NCBI RefSeq assembly: GCF_000003605.2
Contig: NW_003143833.1
Span: 34,954-62,338 of the forward strand
DNA: 27,385 bases
Reading direction: 5' to 3'
From: Saccoglossus kowalevskii
Taxonomy: Eukaryota > Hemichordata > Enteropneusta > Harrimaniidae
The translations under genes and the position numbers were made by a program. This document shows, one piece after another, positions 22,101 to 27,385 of the stretch; position 1 is the stretch's first letter, and each line of letters begins with the position of its first letter. The notes beneath the pieces were generated by a model. It worked only from the letters and a program-made list of their open reading frames with translations. It did not search any database and was not told the DNA's origin.

Positions 22101-23127
22101 TACTAGTACACCTCATACTACAGCTACCTCACAGCCACTGCCTCCTTTCACAATCCCACTTCCACCTCTTGATGACGATGATGATGCTCCCTTACAGCTC
22201 ACAGCCAATATGAACAATAACAATAACAAAACTAACAATGACAACACCATATTTGTCAGTGCTAATACTGTTATGCCTACAAGCACTGTTGTCAACTCAA
22301 CACTGTCCAGCTCATTCATTAATGTAGCTACTGGAATCCCTAGTAATGCTGTTATTCTGGCTCCAAGCTCTGCATCTAATGCTCAAGGTACTTTGCTTTA
22401 TGTCAGTCCTATACAGCTACAAACTGCTAACACTCAGCATCAAGTTGTACTCATTCAGTCACCTCAACCACAACCACAAATAATCAGCACTAAAAAACCA
22501 ATACAGTCTAAAGCTGCTGTGTCTTCACCTGAGATGCCAAAAACCTCAAAGTCTAAAGTTATCGATGACAAGTCTGTTCGAGACCGCTTCCAACGTTATG
22601 ATCGGCATGAAGATTGCGGCGACTCGATGTGTCAGTTTTCATTAGGTGCGACACATTACCACTGTAAGCATAATAAGTGCGGCTACAAGTTTGCAGGAAG
22701 AACCCAGATGTACAAGCATGCCCAGCACCACGATAGAGTAGACAGCATAGTGTTAGATGATTTCCAGCGTTTCAAAGGTTCTATTCACTGCGAGCGAGAA
22801 ATGTGTGAGTTTGCTTTGAAAAATACTCACTTTCACTGTTTAAAATGTTTGTTTGTTTGCACAGACAGTAGCAAAGTCACTGCGCATCGCAAGTTGCATG
22901 CTAAAATGGACGCTGTTGAAGCAGCTGGGTTTAAACAATACGGGTCATCTGAAAGTTGTAACTATGCAGATTGTAAATACAAGAAGAAGTATTCTCATCT
23001 GCACTGTTCAAAAATAGGATGTTCTCATGCTGTAGTTGGAATGTCCCAGATGGAGTCGCATAGTCGCAAACATCAATTGTCCTTCGTTAATTGTCAAGTT
23101 GGGTTCGAAAGCAGTGGCAAACGATAA
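8964..23127 (+). CDS. casz1: Castor zinc-finger transcription factor (CASZ1 orthologue), ten coding exons
   Basis: Coding exons: 8964-10104, 13699-13827, 15274-15700, 16426-16516, 17468-17632, 17828-18118, 18314-18891, 19420-19542, 20513-20636, 21244-23127. They join without a frame break into 4953 nt, 1650 residues. Castor proteins are nuclear sequence-specific DNA-binding factors. The family mark is the repeated module C-x4-5-C, HxHC-x4-C, H-x3-4-H. Eleven modules are seen, at about residues 573-611, 631-671, 691-730, 750-788, 948-984, 1004-1046, 1099-1132, 1152-1190, 1481-1519, 1539-1575 and 1595-1633, the same number as in the long vertebrate isoform. The N-terminal part carries a K-L-D-A-I-C-E-K-L motif (16-24) and three SKYD motifs; these and the finger order match vertebrate CASZ1. 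A basic KRRKR (801-805) is a likely nuclear signal. Modules 6 and 7 are atypical. The tail after finger 11 is only 17 residues, much shorter than I recall for human. Confidence 0.93.
9192..9205. promoter_or_regulatory. X-box-like palindrome inside coding exon 1
   Basis: GTTGCC-AT-GGTAAC fits the RFX X-box consensus in both halves. A one-mismatch copy, GTTGTC-AT-GGTAAC, is at 9346-9359, and weaker relatives are at 9147-9160 and 9261-9274. All are in translated sequence, so regulatory use is only a possibility. Confidence 0.25.
10105..12186 (+). other. Castor intron after coding exon 1, left part: nothing coding seen
   Basis: AT-rich intron sequence from the donor at 10105 to the repeat element at 12187. 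No exon or RNA gene was recognised. A POU octamer ATGCAAAT lies at 11332-11339. The last 110 bases (from about 12080) contain several CpG and read like part of an older dispersed repeat into which the next element inserted, but I cannot prove this. Confidence 0.5.
12187..12985. mobile_element. Non-autonomous element with 11-bp terminal inverted repeats and 157-bp tandem units
   Basis: The left end TAGCTCCGCTG (12187-12197) and right end CAGCGGAGCTA (12975-12985) are perfect inverted repeats. The outer TA on each side may be a TA target duplication, as made by Tc1/mariner-type transposases. The left end also folds with AGCGGAGCT at 12210-12218 into a subterminal stem. Between the ends are tandem copies of a unit beginning TTTTCGACTTCTT at about 12265, 12422, 12579 and 12736, exactly 157 apart, with a decayed fifth start near 12890. 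No transposase frame is present. Known: bivalve 'pearl'-type and Helitron-associated elements carry internal units of about 160 bp; kinship is suggested by size and layout only. Confidence 0.7.
12986..13698 (+). other. Castor intron, right part: nothing coding seen
   Basis: Ordinary AT-rich intron sequence. It ends at the acceptor CTTGTCAG (13691-13698). Two overlapping short frames at 12983-13228 are not supported by composition or splice sites. Confidence 0.5.
13699..13827 (+). CDS. casz1: Castor coding exon 2
   Basis: A 129-base exon, phase 1 to phase 1, between CTTGTCAG and GCAG-GTAAGTG. It codes residues 381-423 plus a split Gly. It ends with [13 protein letters not shown] (412-424), which corresponds to the SKYEEYIRKLKAGE segment of vertebrate CASZ1. 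This is the first of three SKYD motifs. The exon is too short to show up as a long open frame; it is supported by phase, splice sites and family match. Confidence 0.88.
14041..14431 (+). mobile_element. Two-module hairpin element, copy 1 (in intron)
   Basis: Very similar over its whole length to 25732-26133. The left module is a hairpin: ATACCTCAAAG (about 14060-14070) pairs with CTTTGAGGTAT at about 14134-14144, extended on both sides, with arms ending in AAGGTTATT and CTAACCTTATT. The right module follows TTATTATACATC and ends near CATATAATAATA. No coding capacity. The loop lacks about 18-20 bases found in copy 2. It is probably a non-autonomous DNA transposon or composite. Confidence 0.7.
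14541..14743. mobile_element. Palindromic MITE with TACTGT ends, copy 1
   Basis: The ends TACTGTAGAATAC (14541) and GTATTCCACAGTA (to 14743) are inverted repeats with one mismatch. Inside, TTATTTTCGC and GCGAAAATAA motifs repeat in both orientations, so most of the 203 bases fold back. The outer TA pairs fit a TA target duplication. No open frame of its own is credible. A second copy begins at 27285. Confidence 0.75.
15274..15700 (+). CDS. casz1: Castor coding exon 3
   Basis: Enters in phase 1 after ATTTGTAG and leaves in phase 2 at AA-GTGAGT. It codes residues 425-565 plus the flanking split codons. It holds the second (438-441) and third (489-492, [13 protein letters not shown]) SKYD motifs, a basic Ser-rich stretch, and ends with [12 protein letters not shown], matching the segment that leads directly into finger 1 in vertebrate CASZ1. 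The frame stops (TGA) immediately past the donor. A TGACGTCA octamer (15646-15653) lies in the coding sequence and is probably chance. Confidence 0.92.
15701..16425 (+). other. Castor intron 3: nothing else seen
   Basis: AT-rich intron with no gene or clear repeat. It ends at the acceptor GTTTTATAG (16417-16425). Confidence 0.6.
16426..16516 (+). CDS. casz1: Castor coding exon 4 (first half of finger 1)
   Basis: A 91-base exon, phase 2 to phase 0, residues 566-596. It codes [13 protein letters not shown] and then HYHCLDDEC, the Cys/His core of finger 1 (C573, C578, H585, H587, C588, C593). The equivalent human segment is nearly the same. In the other forward frame it reads as an unrelated short peptide; phase and family match decide the frame. 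The donor is GTAATA. Confidence 0.92.
16517..17467 (+). other. Castor intron 4: nothing else seen
   Basis: AT-rich intron between GTAATA and GAATTGCAG. Overlapping short frames on both strands at 16551-16789 have no support. No repeat was recognised. Confidence 0.6.
17468..17632 (+). CDS. casz1: Castor coding exon 5 (end of finger 1, start of finger 2)
   Basis: Fifty-five codons, phase 0 to 0, residues 597-651. It gives the H607 and H611 ligands of finger 1, the very conserved linker [16 protein letters not shown] (612-627), and the first half of finger 2 (C631, C638, HYHC). The intron cuts inside the finger right after HYHCMQ. The donor is GTAAGT. Confidence 0.94.
17828..18118 (+). CDS. casz1: Castor coding exon 6 (end of finger 2, finger 3)
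   Basis: Ninety-seven codons, phase 0, residues 652-748. It completes finger 2 (C654, H667, H671), then the linker [11 protein letters not shown] and all of finger 3 (C691 to H730, with HFHCRRPGC). The linker GFKKFSKHE leads into finger 4. Flanking introns 5 and 6 are both 195 bases long. The donor is GTAAAAG. Confidence 0.94.
18314..18891 (+). CDS. casz1: Castor coding exon 7 (finger 4 and acidic linker)
   Basis: Enters in phase 0 after ATGTTTCAG, leaves in phase 2 at AG-GTGAGC. Residues 749-940 plus a split Arg. It contains finger 4 (C750, C755, [10 protein letters not shown]784, H788), a basic KRRKR (801-805) fit for nuclear import, an IKME sumoylation consensus (830-833), then an acidic low-complexity linker. 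It ends with WQKYITR, which begins the finger 5 region (compare WKVYLRRF in human). A TGA lies directly past the donor. The long minus-strand open frame over it is a shadow. Confidence 0.93.
18949..19150. mobile_element. TACTGT-type inverted-repeat element in castor intron 7
   Basis: Starts TACTGTGAACGGG, sharing the TACTGT end of the element at 14541. ATTCACTGGGTTTTAATTT (about 18968) pairs with AAATTAAAACCCAGTGAAT (about 19016), and a second, weaker partner AAATTTAAACTCAGTGAA lies near 19124-19141. The right terminus is worn, with no ACAGTA. It is non-coding and probably a decayed MITE. Confidence 0.6.
19420..19542 (+). CDS. casz1: Castor coding exon 8 (most of finger 5)
   Basis: A 123-base exon, phase 2 to 2, residues 941-981 plus split codons. 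It codes [21 protein letters not shown] and KHAR, the ligands C948, C952, H959, H961, C962, C967 and H980 of finger 5. The first Cys pair is C-x3-C, like human CDGQC. The last His comes from the next exon. Reading past the donor gives an immediate TAA. The frame differs from the longer forward open frame here; phase and family match decide. Confidence 0.92.
19800..20486 (+). repeat. 23-bp minisatellite in castor intron 8
   Basis: About 28 imperfect tandem copies of a 23-base unit close to GTATCTCGGGTGACATGGG plus TACC, some with 1-3 extra bases (for example ACCACTGTATC). Unit starts at 19883, 19906 and 19930 show the spacing. The array fills most of the intron and stops next to the probable branch site (TACTAAT, 20487-20493) of the following exon. 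The units vary by point changes, so the array is not very recent or homogenised. Confidence 0.9.
20487..20512 (+). promoter_or_regulatory. Branch site and acceptor of castor intron 8
   Basis: TACTAAT (20487-20493) is near the ideal branch-site sequence and lies about 20 bases before TTTATTGTAG (ends 20512). It directly follows the last minisatellite unit. Confidence 0.5.
20513..20636 (+). CDS. casz1: Castor coding exon 9 (end of finger 5, start of finger 6)
   Basis: A 124-base exon, phase 2 to 0, residues 982-1023. It gives the final His of finger 5 (H984), a linker ending [12 protein letters not shown], and the first half of finger 6 (C1004, C1011, H1018, H1020, C1021). It ends HYHCVW at donor GTAAGT. 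In this frame the preceding minisatellite is intron. Confidence 0.9.
20637..21243 (+). other. Castor intron 9: nothing else seen
   Basis: AT-rich intron ending at CTTCTTACAG. A short C-rich tract (CCCCCACCCCCACCCC, about 20916-20931) is the only irregularity. A phase 0-0 micro-exon altering finger 6 spacing was looked for and not seen. Confidence 0.55.
21244..23127 (+). CDS. casz1: Castor coding exon 10 (end of finger 6, fingers 7-11, stop)
   Basis: A single 1884-base exon, phase 0 in, TAA at 23125-23127, residues 1024-1650. Finger 6 ends here with unusual spacing. Finger 7 (1099-1132) lacks the final His. Finger 8 is 1152-1190, followed by [17 protein letters not shown] as in human. Residues 1191-1480 are a Ser/Thr/Ala/Asn-rich linker with a DDDDD run and NNNNN. 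Fingers 9, 10 and 11 lie at 1481-1519, 1539-1575 and 1595-1633 with conserved linkers [14 protein letters not shown] and AAGFKQYG. Finger 10 has HFHC-LK-C, also seen in human. The C-terminus is short (17 residues after finger 11). Minus-strand open frames over the linker are shadows. Confidence 0.95.
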   Translation, partial: SIKDDEYCGHVLSSFHSHYMKMHQMKHQKSPAIGRIDDDLVIKSPTTPTRSSLFSPPVKYKHGVNYGYVLYKANRCPNLSCQLKSRAHFHCSKTDCNYLTTSAAKMNEHKWNENAAYDGYRQLNRKVDCKRTGCKYNMIKKHFHCIRPGCKFSFTLQSQMETHARKHLRRIYGKNFEKQPQAMATLATATKVTTGPANADDPEEDTPMLEEKIIKVKGGRRPTVRQMKSLGLQKPANILPKSCVTPESNATLANAASTPSLITMPNATSTVAASTSKYAATPSSVVTSTPHTTATSQPLPPFTIPLPPLDDDDDAPLQLTANMNNNNNKTNNDNTIFVSANTVMPTSTVVNSTLSSSFINVATGIPSNAVILAPSSASNAQGTLLYVSPIQLQTANTQHQVVLIQSPQPQPQIISTKKPIQSKAAVSSPEMPKTSKSKVIDDKSVRDRFQRYDRHEDCGDSMCQFSLGATHYHCKHNKCGYKFAGRTQMYKHAQHHDRVDSIVLDDFQRFKGSIHCEREMCEFALKNTHFHCLKCLFVCTDSSKVTAHRKLHAKMDAVEAAGFKQYGSSESCNYADCKYKKKYSHLHCSKIGCSHAVVGMSQMESHSRKHQLSFVNCQVGFESSGKR

Positions 23128-25544
23128 AAATAAAGGAATTATAGTGAAAAACTTTTTTTTAATTGTGAACAAAATTAAATTACGACCTTAGTAAGGTAGA
23201 TATGGGTTGTAGGTTTGTGGATGTGCAGTTATATTTTTATCTGGTATCAATTGGTGTGTCTGATTGGCTCTTAGTTATCCAATCAGATAATGGCTGATAT
23301 GCATCCAATCATGAAGTCTTAGAATGTGGTTCGTCTACATTACTATTTGCATGGGATGATAATGATGCATATTTTATTTTAAAACTTGCATTGAAATGTA
23401 ACCATGGTAATATATTCCTGTAAAAATTGTGCATGCCTTACAAAAATGTCCCAAATCATTGCAATTTACGTATTACATTCCCTTAACTGTCAGAAAAAAA
23501 AAAGATGTCCCTTAATTTAACGTTGTTCCCTATTTTAGTATATTTTTACACATCATGGTTTGTGTATTGTGTGGCTACTGTTTTGTGCATTCCTATGGAG
23601 GAATAACAGTTGCACCCCTACATATTGATTGTACTGTCACCGAATAGCAAATCTGTATGGCAGAAGGGGATTTTTATTTAGTTTTATATCTTCAAAACAA
23701 TGCTTGAAAAAGTGTAAAGGGTTAAATACTGAATTTAGTATGGAGTGTATAGGATAGGGTAAATTAAATTTTAACACTAACTTTTTATACTGAGTGATAG
23801 GAAATGATTGACTGATTAAAAATAATAGAAATTATGAAATAGCAGCAGAGAAGAATTTCTCATTTTAGTTCAAGAGATTTTTTTTTATCACTGAAAACTT
23901 TCATTTGTTAGAAGCTTGACACTAGAGAGCGCACTCTACTGTCAGGTTGGTAGAAGATAATTATGGTGCTGTGTTGATTGATTTTAACAAATTCTTAGTC
24001 TTTCCAGTTTCAATTTGTATTTACATTATTCTTAGCAAATTGTATTTTAGTGGCAGGGTCTGGGAAGTTTCTCCACCAATAATTTGATAGAAAACTTCTC
24101 ATGTAACATACCAGAAAACTTGTATTATGAACAATTAATTTTTATAGACTGTTATAAGACTAGTGGTAGAGTTAGTGGGACATCTCAGTGTTTCCATAGA
24201 AACAGTTGCAATGTAAGTAATGTAAATGCTCAGAAAGAATTTTAAAAGTGCACTCTGAAAAGTCGTCTGACGTTTTACAACAGTCACGGATTTTAGTATT
24301 CAAATTAGGATTAAAATTGCTATGAATTTTTTGAAGTAGCTTTTTGTGTGTGTTGGTTTTCATTGTTGCAGAGTTAGGATTTATTAGAACTATGAAATGT
24401 CTTTTTATAACACTACTCTTAGATGTGCCTTCATATTTCTATGGTGCAAAAATTGGCCAAAAATTGGATTCAAGTGACTGAATGTATTCCCATTGCCCCC
24501 TTCCCTTCCCTTCCCTAATAAATCACATCTCTAGTAAGTACCACACTCAATTGGTTGGGTGTGCATCAATATAGGATAAAGTTGTAAAACCATTTTTTCT
24601 CTTTTCTTATTTTGATTAAAGAAAATTGTATGCTAATTCAAAATGATTATGTTATAGATACCAAATTGTGACTTCCAAAAGCTGATTTTGAAAATTGAAA
24701 CATGAAATATTACCATCGATAAAAGTCCATGCTCATTGGTTGAAGATGCTGTTCTATATAGCGATTCAATTTTTCAGCAAAATCTTATGTGTTTAAAGGG
24801 GGAAGTGATAGAAATTAAAAAAAGGCATGTAGTACTACTGTTGGTTTAATCTTAAATGGATCCAACTTTGTGGCCAATTTCAGCATCAGAATATTTCTTG
24901 AGAAGGTTTGCAGCTCAGTATTACAGTTCTTCCATTAGAAACCAATCCATCTTAAAAGAAAATGCTGATCTTAGTAAAATAAAGACGATACTGGCTATGA
25001 TTTGTGTGTTACTAAGGTAATACAGTGGTAAGCAGCAACCTTTGTTCTATGCACCAATGGTTCAACCTGATCAGTGTCTTATAGACATTCTTTTTACACA
25101 CTAGGTATACAGGCCAGGACATGTCTTGGTATTGTTTGGATAATTAATTTGCAGTAGAGTTACTTGGATAATTACCGTAAAGTGTAAATTTCTGATTATC
25201 CAGTAATTGTCTCAATTCATCCTTGGTTATTTGAGGTGTTGCCTTTCATGTGCACATTCTGAGTTAGATGAACTACTGAGAAATTGGATGCATTTTAAAA
25301 AGAAAAATCATTACTGGATAGATCCTGTGGTCTGTTATTTTGATTATTTATTCAGCTATGTACACTTGTTATTTTGTTATCACCCTGCCATTACAAACCA
25401 AGTACATGTCTATTGTGCATTCATAACAATTCTATAAATGGTTTTCAGTACTTCTACGAGAACTTGCATTATGTTGTAATGTGTGGAACGGACCTCTGCC
25501 ACAAAAATTGAATAATTTAATTTTGAACTTGATTTTTATTGTAG
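23128..25544 (+). other. Castor 3' UTR and downstream DNA
   Basis: No coding exon was accepted here. AATAAA occurs at 23129-23134 (too near the stop to be likely), 24517-24522 and 24978-24983; any of the later ones could end the castor mRNA, and I cannot choose. A POU octamer ATTTGCAT is at 23344-23351 and an X-box-like GTTTCC-AT-AGAAAC at 24190-24203. The open frame 25207-25437 has no clear splice boundaries or motif. Confidence 0.5.
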
Positions 25545-25692
25545 TTCAATGTCAAAATATGGATCTTTCCGAGAACCTGGCATTGAAGATACCCTCACTT
25601 CATCAAAATTGGTAAAAATTGATGAAAATACACCAAATCCATTGTATGACAGCACTATGACCTTTGTTTGTCCTATTTTACGTTCGATTTAG
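25545..25692 (+). CDS. Candidate exon or fragment with C2-domain-like motif
   Basis: A good acceptor (GATTTTTATTGTAG, ending 25544) is followed by an open frame in which ATG at 25549 opens 47 codons to TAG at 25690-25692. The peptide includes KLVKIDENTPNPLYDSTMTF. C2 domains, calcium or lipid-binding beta-sandwiches, typically show T-x-N-P-x-[WY]-[ND]-x-T-x-[TV]-F at this place, so the match is good but covers only part of a domain. The frame stops soon after, about 40 bases before a repeat element. Possibilities: an internal exon with a donor I cannot identify (GTAAAA at 25612 would cut the motif), a terminal exon, or a decayed fragment. The entering phase (2) would fit castor exons 7 or 8, but nothing else links it to castor. 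Confidence 0.35.
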
Positions 25693-25731
25693 AGCATAAT
25701 GTGGGTTCTTGAAGTACGAAAAATGATATAT

Positions 25732-26133
25732 TATAAGGTTATTACGAAGATACCTCAAAGTATGCACGAAGACAGTACAGCGGCAATATCGACTGACGCG
25801 CAGCGGAGCTCGATGCGACAGCGTATTGTCTGAGTGCATACTTTGAGGTATCTTCATAATAACCTTATTATTATACATCTTTTCCTTCCAATGATGCATC
25901 ATGGGAATGCCGAAATCCAAAGAGTTTATTTAGAACAGAATCAGCGAACTTATTTGTGTGGAGTCCGGTCAAATCCTGGTGGCAGCCATGTTTGTCTTTA
26001 TTATTAGAAGACGCTTACGCGCGTAATCATTCCATATTTGGAATTCGCATTTCCTAATATGGTAGTATGAAAATACCCCGTAAAATGACGGTACGCTGTA
26101 ACTTATGGCGTTACAGTGACAGATGTATAATAA
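25732..26133 (+). mobile_element. Two-module hairpin element, copy 2
   Basis: Full-length relative of 14041-14431. The left module folds as a long hairpin: AAGATACCTCAAAGTATGCAC pairs with GTGCATACTTTGAGGTATCTT, with a larger loop than copy 1 that itself pairs partly. The right module is bounded by perfect 13-base inverted repeats TTATTATACATCT (25868-25880) and AGATGTATAATAA (26121-26133). No coding capacity; the minus-strand open frame here is a by-product of the repeat. Confidence 0.72.
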
Positions 26134-27284
26134 ACAAGTGTATGTTATGTGTGCACAAGATGGTAAAGGTTAATTGTGTATCCAATACAGTTTGACAAAT
26201 ATGGCCATGTGTATCTTGCAAAAATGAAGAGCAGTCTTTTTGATTAGCGAACAATTTAGTTGAAGATGGATTGTATTTGCATGTACATGAAATGAATTTT
26301 TGTAGCACTTTTTTTATTACGCCAGATCAGAGATAATCAACTAAAAATTGTGCTTGAGATAAAGTAGGATAAGCAAAAGTTTCACATATAGAAAAATTGG
26401 TTTTCAGTAACAAGAAATCTACGACTCCTAAATAATAGCAATACCTGCTTTGCCATGTTTTGTATCTAATTTACATTTTTGTGTTGGATTGTTGTACAAT
26501 TTGTATCTGATTTGCATATGATTTACATCTCATTTGCATGTAATGGTGATTCATGTTGGCTAAATAATTGAATAGTAAAAAATACCACAACTTCAGTCCA
26601 TTCAATTAATACTGTTTGTATAACCTTTTCATTGTTTTTTGAAGTTGTTCTGAACTATGCACTGACTTTTATCTTCCATGAAAGTTTCAATATCATTGGG
26701 TTTACTCTTGTGTACACTCAATAAAACATTTACGTTCAAATTTGTAAAATGCAACGTTATCCTTCATTCCATCTCCGGTGAAATCAAACTGGTAGTTTTA
26801 CAGAAATTCAACTTTTCTGAACTGTAGAGGGCAGTGTTTAGTTTTGTCATGCCCATATTGGGTTCCTGAAATGTCAGTCCTATTTCACTAATAATGTGTG
26901 TATCAACCATGAATGCTCTACCCAAAATAAAGATAATGTTAAAAAGATTTCATCCTTTATGAGAAAATTCTTTACCCCAGAGAGATTACATGTGCCTTGC
27001 GTGTCATGTATGTTCCGAGGCAGAAATGTTTGACCCTAAGTTTCCATCACGGGTGCCTTGGGTCTAATATTCTGTGACGAAGCACACAATGGGAGTGTTT
27101 GCAGTTGGTGCATCTGTATGTATTGGATATATTATTGGATTTTGATATTTCAAGTACTAATCGCAACATTTCAAAGAAACTTGGTATGTAGATGCTCTAG
27201 GATGAACCTGATTAGTTTTGGTTTTAAATCTGCATATTAAATACCTAATTTGCATAATTAGCAAATTTTTGGCTTTTGCACTAA
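26134..27284. other. Non-coding AT-rich stretch with octamer motifs
   Basis: No exon recognised. Perfect POU octamers ATTTGCAT are at 26275-26282, 26510-26517, 26532-26539 and 27248-27255. AATAAA signals occur near 26719 and 26929. A single piece resembling the minisatellite unit (CGGGTGCCTTGGGT) is at about 27049-27062. Confidence 0.45.
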
Positions 27285-27385
27285 TACTGTAAAATACTTT
27301 ATTTCCGCTTGTAATTTATTTTCGCTGAAGGTGTGATTCAGTGAAAATAAAATCCAGTGAATATACCTTTTTTCCTATATTACAT
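27285..27385. mobile_element. Palindromic MITE with TACTGT ends, copy 2 (cut by window edge)
   Basis: TACTGTAAAATACTTTATTTC and the following bases match the left half of the element at 14541, including TTATTTTCGCTGAAGG and the GTGAAAATAAAATCCAG segment. The right half lies beyond the window. Confidence 0.75.

Noticed and set aside
21756..22319. Two minus-strand open frames rich in Val/Ala/Leu
   Set aside because: Shadows of the Thr/Ala/Asn-rich linker in castor exon 10.
25207..25437. Open frame containing ELDELLRNWMHFKKKNHYW
   Set aside because: Reads somewhat protein-like but has a weak acceptor, no recognisable domain and a hydrophobic tail; kept out for lack of support.

Overview
The window is AT-rich, intron-bearing nuclear DNA from an invertebrate animal. 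Evidence is GT-AG introns with animal-type splice sites, a castor-family zinc-finger gene, short inverted-repeat (MITE-like) elements in introns, and CpG depletion outside one promoter-like stretch. A marine lophotrochozoan such as a mollusc or brachiopod is my best guess. It rests on general resemblance of the gene and repeats, not on a species match.

Layout. 1-2.5 kb: no gene recognised. 2626-2754 (minus): one very acidic first coding exon that looks like the N-terminus of troponin T; the rest of that gene was not found. About 2.64-4.0 kb: a CpG-rich stretch, the probable promoter region between that exon and the castor gene on the plus strand. 4.0-8.9 kb: non-coding, probably the first castor intron. 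8926-23127: ten coding exons of a castor (CASZ1) orthologue. All splice phases agree. They join to a 4953-nt CDS for 1650 residues, with 11 castor-type zinc-finger modules, as in the long vertebrate isoform. 23.1-25.5 kb: 3' UTR or downstream DNA. 25545-25692: a small open segment with a C2-domain-like motif, possibly an exon of another gene. The rest is repeat and AT-rich sequence.

The introns hold most of the unusual structure. These are a 0.8-kb element with 11-bp terminal inverted repeats and about four 157-bp tandem units (intron after coding exon 1); a two-module hairpin element present twice (14.0 and 25.7 kb); palindromic TACTGT-ended elements (14.5, 18.9 and 27.3 kb); and a roughly 680-bp, 23-bp-unit minisatellite that runs up to the branch-site region of coding exon 9.

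Castor proteins are nuclear DNA-binding transcription factors that act in neural temporal patterning in flies and in heart, vessel and neural development in vertebrates. Nothing here suggests an operon-like system. Apart from repeats, the possibly novel points are regulatory-motif clustering (RFX X-box-like and POU octamer-like), two atypical fingers, and the modular repeats.
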